Shown one piece after another: positions 1-6,262 of a stretch of DNA of 7,104 bases. The notes below the pieces were generated by a model. It saw nothing but the letters and a program-made list of their open reading frames with translations. It was not told the DNA's origin and searched no databases. Position numbers and translations under genes: made by a program. The DNA is from CAJXZP01 sp047610145. GTDB lineage: Bacteria > Bacteroidota > Bacteroidia > Flavobacteriales_G > Salibacteraceae. Each line of letters opens with the position of its first letter. Position 1 is the first letter of the stretch. The stretch lies in contig JBLFZF010000136.1 of NCBI GenBank assembly GCA_047610145.1, positions 1 to 7,104 on the forward strand, read 5' to 3'.

Positions 1-1
1 A

Positions 2-487
2 AGCCATATGATTCACCCCAAAAACATCTTGGAAATTGGAACGTTCACTGGTTATTCAGCTATTTGTTGGGCAGAAGGCTTACAAAAAGATGGAGCCATT
101 CATACCATTGATATTAATGAAGAGTTAGAAGAATTAGCTTCTACATACGTGGAAAAGTGTGGATATAAAGATCAAGTACATTTTCATATTGGAAATGCGC
201 TTGAAGTCATCCCTACGCTAAAAAAAGAATGGGATATCGTTTTTTTAGATGCCGATAAATCCAACTATATCAATTATTACAATCTCATTTTTGACCACGT
301 TAAAAAGGGAGGCTATATAATTGCAGACAATGTTTTATGGAACGGCAAAGTAATTGATCAATCTACTCATAATGAAATAGATACCCGATCTATTTTAGCA
401 TTTAATAAAATGGTTCAAGAAGATGACCGAGTACAAAACGTACTTCTTCCTATTCGGGATGGACTTATGGTCGCAAGGAAACTATAG
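2..487 (+). CDS. SAM-dependent O-methyltransferase, caffeoyl-CoA/catechol type (5' end outside window)
   Basis: Cytoplasmic class I methyltransferase of the Methyltransf_3 (CCoAOMT/COMT-like) family, which in general transfers a methyl group from S-adenosylmethionine to a hydroxyl of a small, often catecholic, substrate with a divalent metal; the substrate here is unknown. Counting from the ATG at position 8, the SAM-binding motif I is LEIGTFTGYSA (residues 8-18), the acidic residue after strand 2 is Asp35, the family motif FLDADKSNY is at 79-87, and ADN at 106-108 supplies the second metal-binding Asp/Asn pair. The frame stays open to the left window edge. Family members have roughly 60 more N-terminal residues before motif I, so the ATG at 8 is probably internal and the gene is cut by the window. 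It ends in the usual IRDGLMVARK-like tail with a TAG stop. No neighbour indicates its substrate. The family call is firm; the precise reaction is not. Confidence 0.9.
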   Translation, partial: SHMIHPKNILEIGTFTGYSAICWAEGLQKDGAIHTIDINEELEELASTYVEKCGYKDQVHFHIGNALEVIPTLKKEWDIVFLDADKSNYINYYNLIFDHVKKGGYIIADNVLWNGKVIDQSTHNEIDTRSILAFNKMVQEDDRVQNVLLPIRDGLMVARKL

Positions 488-488
488 C

Positions 489-508
489 AAAGGACACCCT
501 CTTTTTTT
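489..508 (+). terminator. possible weak intrinsic terminator after the O-methyltransferase
   Basis: Just after the stop codon, AAAGG (489-493) can pair with CCTCTTT (498-504) around an ACAC loop if C501 bulges out, and the 3' arm runs into seven Ts (502-508). A second T run follows at 513-520. The stem is short and imperfect, so this is only a candidate. Its place between the end of one gene and the promoter of the next fits. Confidence 0.25.
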
Positions 509-559
509 GAAATTTTTTTTCGTTATTTCATCATTATTCAAAATTTTAGACCCGCTTTA

Positions 560-591
560 ATTGGAAACTCCCAATTTGTGGTATATGTTTG
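560..591 (+). promoter_or_regulatory. Bacteroidota-type promoter for the methyltransferase at 613
   Basis: TATGTTTG at 584-591 matches the Bacteroidota -7 consensus TAnnTTTG exactly. ATTG at 560-563 is a fair -33 element, 20 bp upstream of the -7 box, which is a normal spacing. Transcription would be expected to start near 597-600, about 14 bases before the GTG at 613. This is read by eye from the known consensus, with no transcript data. Confidence 0.6.
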
Positions 592-612
592 TAGGGAACC
601 TAAACTAAAATT

Positions 613-1467
613 GTGAGTGATTTCAGTGGGTTTAAATTATCATCCATGTTAAGAAAAGTTTATTATTCTATTCCTTCCTCTTGGAGGTTCTGGGTTAGGC
701 GAATTGTATTTTTACCAGAAGATTTATTTTCGAAAAAGTCGAGTTTAATTCCACCTAAAGGTTTAATTTACACAGGTAGAGGCGACTTTATAGGCCAAGG
801 TAATAAATATGTTTCTCTTTTTAAAGAACATGGCGACTTGCAATCGGATGCTACATTCTTAGATATTGGAAGTGGTATTGGACGAGTAGGTATTCCATTA
901 ACCCAACACTTATCTCACAAAGCAGAATATCACGGATTTGATGTTATTGAATTAGGAGTTTCCTGGTGTAAAAAGAATATTACGGCTAAGTTCCCGAATT
1001 TTAAATTTAGCTATGTTCCATTATTGAACGATTTATATCGCAACAATGGAGAAGATGCTGCAAACTATAAATTTCCTTATCCGAGTAATCATTTTGATTT
1101 TGCCTGTTCTGTTTCTGTTTTCACTCACATGCTACCAAGAGAGGTCGCTAATTACTTCAATGAGTTAGAAAAAGTCATGAAACCAGGGGGTAAAATATTT
1201 GCGACTTTCTTTATTCTAAATGAGTTAAATTCCAATTTAATGGCTTCCAGCAAGGGCTTTAATTTCAATCACAAGCTAGATGGCTATTATTTAATGGATG
1301 CTAACGTTAAAGGGGCCAATGTGGCCTTTGAAGAGGAGTATTTACTGAATGAAATTATCAAAAGTAACCGATTCAAAGTGGTAACCAAAAGTTATGGGCA
1401 CTGGTGTGGCAGAGATGAGTCAGAAAGTTTTGATTTTCAAGATGTCTATATAATTGAGAAGTTGTAG
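613..1467 (+). CDS. class I SAM-dependent methyltransferase, stand-alone
   Basis: A 284-residue methyltransferase of unknown substrate, probably cytoplasmic. Motif I LDIGSGIGRVGIPLT is at residues 83-97, the acidic residue that holds the SAM ribose is probably Asp110 in GFD, the motif IV/V region FDFACSVSVFTHM is at 161-173, and the VMKPGGK turn before the next strand is at 188-194. Ahead of the core lies a basic, aromatic N-terminus (residues 14-34), then a PPKGLIYTGRGDF segment (47-59) of a kind I recall from a broad family often found near glycan or secondary-metabolite genes; nothing nearby confirms such a role. The start is GTG, supported by the promoter about 20 bases upstream. An in-frame ATG at 646 (residue 12) is the alternative. 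It has its own promoter and faces aroC tail to tail. Domain assignment is sure; function is not. Confidence 0.85.
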   Translation: MSDFSGFKLSSMLRKVYYSIPSSWRFWVRRIVFLPEDLFSKKSSLIPPKGLIYTGRGDFIGQGNKYVSLFKEHGDLQSDATFLDIGSGIGRVGIPLTQHLSHKAEYHGFDVIELGVSWCKKNITAKFPNFKFSYVPLLNDLYRNNGEDAANYKFPYPSNHFDFACSVSVFTHMLPREVANYFNELEKVMKPGGKIFATFFILNELNSNLMASSKGFNFNHKLDGYYLMDANVKGANVAFEEEYLLNEIIKSNRFKVVTKSYGHWCGRDESESFDFQDVYIIEKL

Positions 1468-1557
1468 CTATTTTTAATAGCCACTCAATCTAGACTCATA
1501 CCAGAGTCGTCAATCCAATGCGATAATGTTCGGATCTTGGCTATTCGTATTTTTAAT
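1467..1557. other. convergent intergenic spacer with small inverted repeats
   Basis: This 90-base gap lies between the ends of two converging genes. GCTATT/AATAGC (1467-1472 and 1476-1481) forms a perfect 6-bp stem with a TTT loop that overlaps the stop codon of the methyltransferase. GACTC/GAGTC (1493-1497 and 1504-1508) forms a 5-bp stem. AATAGCC (1476-1482) could instead pair with GGCTATT (1539-1545). None has a following T run on either strand, so I do not call a terminator, although some transcription stop is expected here. Confidence 0.35.
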
Positions 1558-2643
1558 TTATAACTGATCTATTCTATTAACTCTGCTTCGCAAAACGAGA
1601 TCTAAACTCACCATAGCCGCCATTGCTTCAACAATAGGAATTGCTCGAGGAACAACACAAGGGTCATGTCTACCTTTTGCCGCTAGCTGAATAGCTTCAT
1701 TGGTTACGGAAACTGTTTCTTGCGCTTTTTGAATAGTGGCCACCGGTTTAAAGGCTACATTAAAAGTAATTGGAGAACCATTTGAAATTCCTCCTTGAAT
1801 CCCTCCTGAATTATTAGAATTCGTTTTAACCATACCTTCATCTACAAAAAAGGAATCATTTTGCTGACTACCGTATTCACTACACCCTAAAAATCCACTA
1901 CCAATTTCAAATCCCTTAACGGCATTTATACTCAACATAGCTTGCGCCAACAAGGCATTATATTTATCGAAAATGGGTTCTCCTAAACCTGGAGAAATAC
2001 CATTTATCACACAGTGAATTACGCCACCTAATGAATCTCCCTGATTCTTAGCTTCTAAAATGGACTGTTCCATTTGAATAGCCATATCTGTGTTCGGGCA
2101 TTTTACCAAATTTTCTCTAAACTCTATAATATCTTTAAATGCCACCTCTTCTGATAAGCTAATTTTCCCTACGCTTTTTGTATACGCTAATACTTCGATA
2201 CCCTTAATAGCTAGAACCTGTTTAGCCACAGCCCCTCCAACAACTCGGCACGCGGTTTCACGAGCAGAAGATCTTCCTCCCCCTCTGTAATCTCTAATTC
2301 CAAATTTACTTTCGTAAGTAAAATCTGCATGTGAAGGTCGATACACTTTCTTTAATTCACTATAATCTTTAGATCTATGATCCTTATTTTTAATGAAAAA
2401 TCCGATAGGAGTTCCTGTAGTTTTCCCTTCAAAAATACCCGAATAAAACACTACTAAATCGGTTTCACTTCTGGGAGTAGAAATATCTGACTGGCCTGGT
2501 TTCCTTCTGTCTAATTCTAATTGAACCGCTGCTAGGTCAATGTTTAAACCCGCAGGGCACCCTTCAATTACGCCACCAATTCCAACACCATGGCTTTCAC
2601 CAAATGTGGTTAGTTTGAATATATGTCCGAATGAACTGCTCAT
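1558..2643 (-). CDS. aroC: chorismate synthase
   Basis: The last enzyme of the shikimate pathway. It converts 5-enolpyruvylshikimate-3-phosphate to chorismate with release of phosphate and needs reduced FMN, although the reaction is redox neutral; it acts as a tetramer in the cytoplasm. The 361-residue length is normal for the family. Visible signatures are GESHG at residues 15-19, the arginine pair in LDRRKPGQ (44-51), RPSHAD (102-107), GGGRSSARETA (121-131) and GRHDPCVVPRA (324-334). His18 and His105 correspond to the two histidines known to act as acids in the family. All expected motifs are present, so it should be active. The ATG start is clear: GESHG lies at the expected distance and the upstream gene stops only 5 bp before it. 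It is the last gene of the minus-strand cluster and has no obvious promoter of its own. Confidence 0.98.
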   Translation of the reverse strand: MSSSFGHIFKLTTFGESHGVGIGGVIEGCPAGLNIDLAAVQLELDRRKPGQSDISTPRSETDLVVFYSGIFEGKTTGTPIGFFIKNKDHRSKDYSELKKVYRPSHADFTYESKFGIRDYRGGGRSSARETACRVVGGAVAKQVLAIKGIEVLAYTKSVGKISLSEEVAFKDIIEFRENLVKCPNTDMAIQMEQSILEAKNQGDSLGGVIHCVINGISPGLGEPIFDKYNALLAQAMLSINAVKGFEIGSGFLGCSEYGSQQNDSFFVDEGMVKTNSNNSGGIQGGISNGSPITFNVAFKPVATIQKAQETVSVTNEAIQLAAKGRHDPCVVPRAIPIVEAMAAMVSLDLVLRSRVNRIDQL

Positions 2644-2648
2644 TAAAA

Positions 2649-3044
2649 TTAGCGATTAGGATAATGACTACCTTCAGAATCTATGTGATTGTTGGTTAGT
2701 TTAACTTCAGTAACCAAATATTTAGTTTCACCTAGCCATGGAAATAAAAAATATTTTTCTTTGTAATATAACTTTACTGGCTGGCCAGTAAAGTCTTCTA
2801 CTTTTAGAATTAAAGCAGAGTCATTAGGAATTGAAAATTCAAACGACTCATGTAAAGTTCCTTTACCCTTAACCGCGCCAAAAGCATTTACATTTAATTG
2901 GCCTTCATAGGTTTTAAAAATAGTGCCTCTCCTGCTTATTTTAATTATGGTGCCTGCCCTCACTCCTTCGCTATAAGTACCAAAGTAAAAGAACGACATA
3001 ATGGCAATGAACAACAGGACTACAATTGCGATAAATTTTTTCAT
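2649..3044 (-). CDS. small membrane-anchored conserved protein of unknown function
   Basis: A 131-residue protein of unknown function. It begins MKKF and then has one hydrophobic segment (about residues 4-21), which reads as a signal anchor with the remainder outside the inner membrane; there is no lipoprotein cysteine. The rest looks like a small beta-rich domain with the pattern GVRAGTIIKISRRGTIFKT (27-45), then YEGQLN, and near the end LYYKEKYFLFPWLGETKYLV. I recall short Bacteroidota proteins with this RAG-x-I-x-K-x-S-(K/R)-(K/R)-G ... KTYEGQLN pattern being labelled 6-phosphogluconate dehydrogenase in databases. Nothing here supports that: it is far too short, is membrane-anchored and has no nucleotide-binding GxGxxG. 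It sits 19 bp after pepT and 5 bp before aroC, so it is almost certainly co-transcribed with both. An A-rich stretch (AAAAC) precedes the ATG, as is usual in this phylum. Confidence 0.85.
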   Translation of the reverse strand: MKKFIAIVVLLFIAIMSFFYFGTYSEGVRAGTIIKISRRGTIFKTYEGQLNVNAFGAVKGKGTLHESFEFSIPNDSALILKVEDFTGQPVKLYYKEKYFLFPWLGETKYLVTEVKLTNNHIDSEGSHYPNR

Positions 3045-3063
3045 GTTTTCTATTTATTTGAGG

Positions 3064-4308
3064 TTATGCTTGTTCTTCCCAAATCATGGACAAGTTAATA
3101 ATAGTTTTCACAGCCTTTTCCATATCTTGAACACTTACCCACTCTTTTTTAGAATGAAATGCATGTTCTCCTGCAAATATATTAGGACAAGGAAGTCCCA
3201 TAAATGACAATTTTGAACCATCTGTTCCTCCTCGTATACTTCCTCTTTTAACGGGTACACCAGCTCGGGCAATTGCCTTCATAGCATATTCTGTTACTTC
3301 AGGATGCTGATCCAATACATTTTTCATATTTCTGTATTGTTCCGTTATAGTAAATTTATAAGTAGATTGAGGGTAAAAGTGCATTACATTTTTCACTATG
3401 TTTTCTAGCTCTGCTTCAAACATTTTTAATTCTACCTCCTTAAAAGACCTTACAATAAAAGTCAATTTAGCCCCTTCTGCAGTAGAGTTGCACTCTAACG
3501 GATGAATAAATCCCTCTCTACCTTCGGTCGACTCTGGAGAGAGTCGGTCTTTAGGTAATTTAGCAATAATGTCTCCGGCAATCTTTACTGCACTTTCCAT
3601 TTTCCCGAAAGCAAAACCTGGATGAGCACTCACACCTGTAATTTCAATGGCTACCCCATCTGCCGAAAATGTTTCATCTTCAATAGAACCAAGCGTTTCC
3701 CCGTCAATAGTATAGCCAAAATCAGCACCTAGTTTTTTAATATCCACTTTATCTGCTCCCCTTCCAATTTCTTCATCTGGAGTAAATAAGATACGAATAC
3801 ATGCGTGCTTAACCTCTGGATTTTCCGTAAAGAAATGCATCGCATCCATTATTTCTGCGACACCTGCTTTATTATCTGCACCTAACAAGGTTAAACCAGA
3901 TGCCGTAATAATATCATTGCCATATTGCGCTTTTAAATCTGAATGTTCTGAAGCCTTAATCACCACGCTAGAATCATCTGGTAACACTAAATCAGCCCCT
4001 TGGTAATTAGTGTGAATAATTGGCTTTACATTAGTACCAGAAGCATCTGGAGAGGTGTCCATGTGCGAACAAAAACAAATAACAGGAACATTATCTTTTT
4101 CCGTATTTGCAGGTAACGTAGCATACACATAGCCCCATTCATCCATAGCCGCATCTGAAATACCCATAGCTATTAGTTCTTCTACTAAGACTTTTCCTAA
4201 ATCCTTCTGCTTTATTGTAGATGGAATGGTGGTGGAGTGCACGTCACTTTGAGTATCAATTTTAACGTATTTCAAAAACCGATCAACAGCAGTGTGATGT
4301 ATATTCAT
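3064..4308 (-). CDS. pepT: peptidase T (tripeptide aminopeptidase, M20B)
   Basis: Cytoplasmic di-zinc aminopeptidase that removes the N-terminal residue from tripeptides, used in peptide recycling. At 414 residues it has the normal family length. The catalytic set is complete: His82 and Asp84 in SHMDTSPD, Asp145 in GADNKAG bridging the two metals, Glu179 as general base with Glu180 as ligand in TPDEEIGRG, Asp202 in DGE, and His385 in the HAFHSKKEW segment, equivalent to His379 of E. coli PepT. The M20 dimerisation or lid domain lies between, roughly residues 215-330, and contains VSAHPGFAFGK. The ATG at 4308 puts the FLKYVKIDTQSD motif at residues 11-22, as expected. It is 36 bp downstream of the DUF493 gene and 19 bp upstream of the small membrane protein, so it is probably the second gene of a four-gene transcript. 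No dedicated promoter is evident in the 36-bp gap. Confidence 0.97.
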   Translation of the reverse strand: MNIHHTAVDRFLKYVKIDTQSDVHSTTIPSTIKQKDLGKVLVEELIAMGISDAAMDEWGYVYATLPANTEKDNVPVICFCSHMDTSPDASGTNVKPIIHTNYQGADLVLPDDSSVVIKASEHSDLKAQYGNDIITASGLTLLGADNKAGVAEIMDAMHFFTENPEVKHACIRILFTPDEEIGRGADKVDIKKLGADFGYTIDGETLGSIEDETFSADGVAIEITGVSAHPGFAFGKMESAVKIAGDIIAKLPKDRLSPESTEGREGFIHPLECNSTAEGAKLTFIVRSFKEVELKMFEAELENIVKNVMHFYPQSTYKFTITEQYRNMKNVLDQHPEVTEYAMKAIARAGVPVKRGSIRGGTDGSKLSFMGLPCPNIFAGEHAFHSKKEWVSVQDMEKAVKTIINLSMIWEEQA

Positions 4309-4344
4309 TCAGGTATATTTTTATTTAATAAGATTCAAGTTACG

Positions 4345-4623
4345 TTACAAAGACATCAGCCCCTCAATTTTTTCGGCTAATCTATACGTAGCAATTACGG
4401 CTTCTGCGCTAGGCAGTTTATCCTTACCGGTAACACTCACATATTTTCCTGTTTTAGACTCTCTAAAGGTAACCACTGCTTTAGCCGTAAATAATTCTTC
4501 GGCTAATGCTAGGCTTCTATTGTTGTTTGGAATAATAAATTTAAACAGATATATGCTCGGAAATTTGTGATGTTCTTCCAGCTGCTTTTCTAACTTTTGG
4601 TAAAATTCGTCCTTTTCACTCAT
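4345..4623 (-). CDS. DUF493 (YbeD-like) family protein
   Basis: A 92-residue cytoplasmic protein of the DUF493 family, whose E. coli member YbeD (87 aa) has a small ferredoxin-like fold and no firmly known function. Recognisable features are the PSIYLFKFIIP segment (about residues 22-32), the TAKAVVTFRESKTGKYVSVTG stretch (46-66) and a C-terminal helix ending KIEGLMSL. The open frame extends 20 codons further upstream to an ATG at 4683. I chose the ATG at 4623 because the protein then begins MSEKDEFYQKLEKQL, which fits the family's start, and because the upstream extension would be encoded across the predicted promoter box at 4641-4648. The gene heads the minus-strand cluster with pepT, the small membrane protein and aroC. 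No functional link between DUF493 and those enzymes is known to me. Confidence 0.85.
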   Translation of the reverse strand: MSEKDEFYQKLEKQLEEHHKFPSIYLFKFIIPNNNRSLALAEELFTAKAVVTFRESKTGKYVSVTGKDKLPSAEAVIATYRLAEKIEGLMSL

Positions 4624-4640
4624 GATTATCTGATTTGTTA

Positions 4641-4648
4641 CAAATGTA
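4641..4648 (-). promoter_or_regulatory. -7 box for the DUF493-pepT-aroC cluster
   Basis: On the minus strand this reads TACATTTG, an exact match to the Bacteroidota -7 consensus TAnnTTTG, 17 bases before the ATG at 4623. A start of transcription near 4634 would leave a leader of about 10 bases. The -33 element is poor: no TTG lies at the usual spacing (the region around 4668-4672 reads ATTTA on the minus strand), and TTTG at 4686-4683 is too far. It would drive all four minus-strand genes. Confidence 0.5.
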
Positions 4649-4709
4649 AGGGTAAGCACATTTTTATTAAATGTAAATACCACAAAAATTAATCATTTTA
4701 CATCTTAGG

Positions 4710-4748
4710 TTGGCTATGCCTTAAATCACATTCACTAACTTACCTTTG
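4710..4748 (+). promoter_or_regulatory. promoter of the DEAD-box helicase
   Basis: TACCTTTG at 4741-4748 is an exact TAnnTTTG -7 box. The best -33-like sequence is TTGG at 4710-4713, but it is 27 bp away, longer than the usual 19-21, so the upstream half is doubtful. The expected transcript start is about 4754-4757, directly at the TTG codon at 4756 and about 10 bases before the GTG at 4765. This is the plus-strand half of a divergent control region shared with the minus-strand cluster. Confidence 0.55.
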
Positions 4749-4764
4749 CACAAAATTGTACTAC

Positions 4765-6093
4765 GTGAAGTTCGAAGATTTAAACATAAACAATACGCTT
4801 TTAAACGCTATTGAAGAAATAGGACATGAGACTCCGACTCCCATTCAAGAGAAAGCATTTCCTGTTATTATGTCGGGTAAAGATATCATTGGTATTGCAC
4901 AAACCGGTACTGGAAAAACGTGGGCTTATCTACTTCCTTTAATTCGTTTGTACAAATACAACAAGGGTATGCATCCTACCATGCTGATTTTAGTACCTAC
5001 ACGTGAATTGGTGCTTCAAGTAATGGAAGAAGCAGAAAAGCTAACCGAATTCTCTAATTTAAGAGTGGGTGGGTTTTATGGCGGAACGAACATTAATACC
5101 CAAAAAGAAAAAGCATATGCTGGTCTTGATTTAGTGGTAGCTACTCCAGGAAGGTTGTTTGATTTAGGACGCACTGGAGCACTCCGTTTAAAAAAGGTGA
5201 ATAAACTCGTTATTGATGAAGTAGATGAGATGATGAACCTTGGTTTTAGAACTCAGCTTAATGCCATTTTCGAGCTACTCCCTGAAAAGCGACAAAACAT
5301 TATGTTCTCGGCTACCATGAATAGTGAGGTAGATAAACTGATTCACGGTAAATTTATTAACCCCGTAAAAATAACCATCGCACCTACTGGAACACCCATT
5401 CAAAAAATTGAACAAAGCGTATATAATATTCCTAACTTTAATTCAAAAGTGAATTTGTTAGCTCATTTTATTGAAAATGAGGAGACATTCACAAAGGTTT
5501 TGGTTTTTGTAAAGAACAAAAAATTTGCCGATCGACTTTTTGAACGCGTTGAAATGGAATATCCTGAAATTAGTCGTGTTATTCACTCTAATAAAATGCA
5601 GAACTACCGGATTCGTTCGGTAAAAGCGTTTCAAGATGGAAGTTGCCGAATATTAATCGCGACCGATATTATTGCTCGTGGTATTGATGTAGAAGGAGTT
5701 ACACATGTTATAAACTTTGACCTACCTGAACATCCAGAAAACTATATGCACCGAATTGGGCGTACAGGGAGAGCCGAAGAAAGTGGAGCTGCTCTATCTT
5801 TCGTGACCGAATTAGACCAAGGCTTACTTCAGAACATTGAGGGTTTAATGAAGATTAAGGTCAATGTTATTGACTTACCCAAAGAGATCGTATTGCGAGA
5901 CGATTTAATTAAAGAGGAAATACCTGATAATTTTGATCGATCTTATGTTACTGGATCTAAGAAGCCAGAACTAGCCCCAGGGTTTCATGAAAAGAAAGAA
6001 AAGAACAAAAAGGAAAATGTACGGGGTGTGTATCGTGAGAAACTAAAAAAGAAGTATAAAAAACCAAAGACCAGAGGACAAAAAAGAAAATAG
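4765..6093 (+). CDS. DEAD-box family ATP-dependent RNA helicase (DEVD motif II)
   Basis: ATP-dependent RNA helicase of superfamily 2 for remodelling RNA structure, likely in ribosome assembly or mRNA turnover (inferred from the family). Counting 442 residues from the GTG at 4765: Q motif with Phe3 and PTPIQ (24-28), motif I AQTGTGKT (45-52), Ia PTREL (78-82), GG (106-107), Ib TPGRL (127-131), motif II DEVD (151-154), III SAT (182-184), IV VLVFV (245-249), V region ATDIIARGID (299-308) and VI HRIGRTGR (329-336). Motif II is DEVD rather than DEAD; the catalytic Asp-Glu and final Asp are kept. The C-terminal 45 or so residues are very lysine-rich, a probable RNA-binding tail. No ATG is available near the start. 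GTG gives MKFEDLN, matching the family's usual beginning; TTG at 4756 would add three residues and lie right at the expected transcript start. The closest E. coli relatives would be RhlE/DbpA/SrmB-like, not resolved further. Confidence 0.93.
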   Translation: MKFEDLNINNTLLNAIEEIGHETPTPIQEKAFPVIMSGKDIIGIAQTGTGKTWAYLLPLIRLYKYNKGMHPTMLILVPTRELVLQVMEEAEKLTEFSNLRVGGFYGGTNINTQKEKAYAGLDLVVATPGRLFDLGRTGALRLKKVNKLVIDEVDEMMNLGFRTQLNAIFELLPEKRQNIMFSATMNSEVDKLIHGKFINPVKITIAPTGTPIQKIEQSVYNIPNFNSKVNLLAHFIENEETFTKVLVFVKNKKFADRLFERVEMEYPEISRVIHSNKMQNYRIRSVKAFQDGSCRILIATDIIARGIDVEGVTHVINFDLPEHPENYMHRIGRTGRAEESGAALSFVTELDQGLLQNIEGLMKIKVNVIDLPKEIVLRDDLIKEEIPDNFDRSYVTGSKKPELAPGFHEKKEKNKKENVRGVYREKLKKKYKKPKTRGQKRK

Positions 6094-6262
6094 TTTGCTC
6101 GGGGTCCCATTTTCTAAACCTATTGTTAGGAGGTAATTGTACAGTCGGTTTATTAACTACAACGGTAATTAAGTATGCATATACCCTAGATTGCTTGCCT
6201 TTTATTTTATTAAATTATACCACTAGAGCTACTTTAATAAACTAGAATCAAATAATAAAAAT
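6094..6262 (+). other. intergenic region upstream of the EEP-family gene
   Basis: These 169 bases hold no convincing gene. AGGAGGT at 6128-6134 is a full Shine-Dalgarno-like sequence with no credible gene after it; a TTG at 6137 opens only 11 codons, ending at 6172. CCTA/TAGG (6119-6122 and 6127-6130) is a 4-bp stem without a T run. A possible weak promoter for the next gene is TTG at 6195-6197 with TATACC at 6217-6222 (19-bp spacing), which matches the -7 consensus only in its TA. No terminator for the helicase was recognised. Confidence 0.4.

Noticed and set aside
508..530. Inverted repeat TGAAAT/ATTTCA with an 11-base T-rich loop
   Set aside because: It is AT-rich and expected by chance in this spacer; it is not strong enough to call a regulatory or terminator element.
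1467..1481. A 6-bp hairpin at the end of the methyltransferase as a terminator
   Set aside because: The stem is AT-rich and short, with no T run on either strand.
2090..2290. A 66-codon plus-strand frame opposite aroC
   Set aside because: It lies entirely antisense to a clearly conserved enzyme, resembles no protein known to me and has no promoter or start context of its own.
2898..3207. Two overlapping plus-strand frames of 66 and 68 codons
   Set aside because: They are antisense to the small membrane protein and pepT, their composition reads as mirrored coding sequence, and they have no supporting signals.
6132..6170. Direct repeat GGTAATT at 6132-6138 and 6164-6170
   Set aside because: A single 7-bp repeat in an AT-rich spacer is likely by chance, and there is no third copy or flanking structure.
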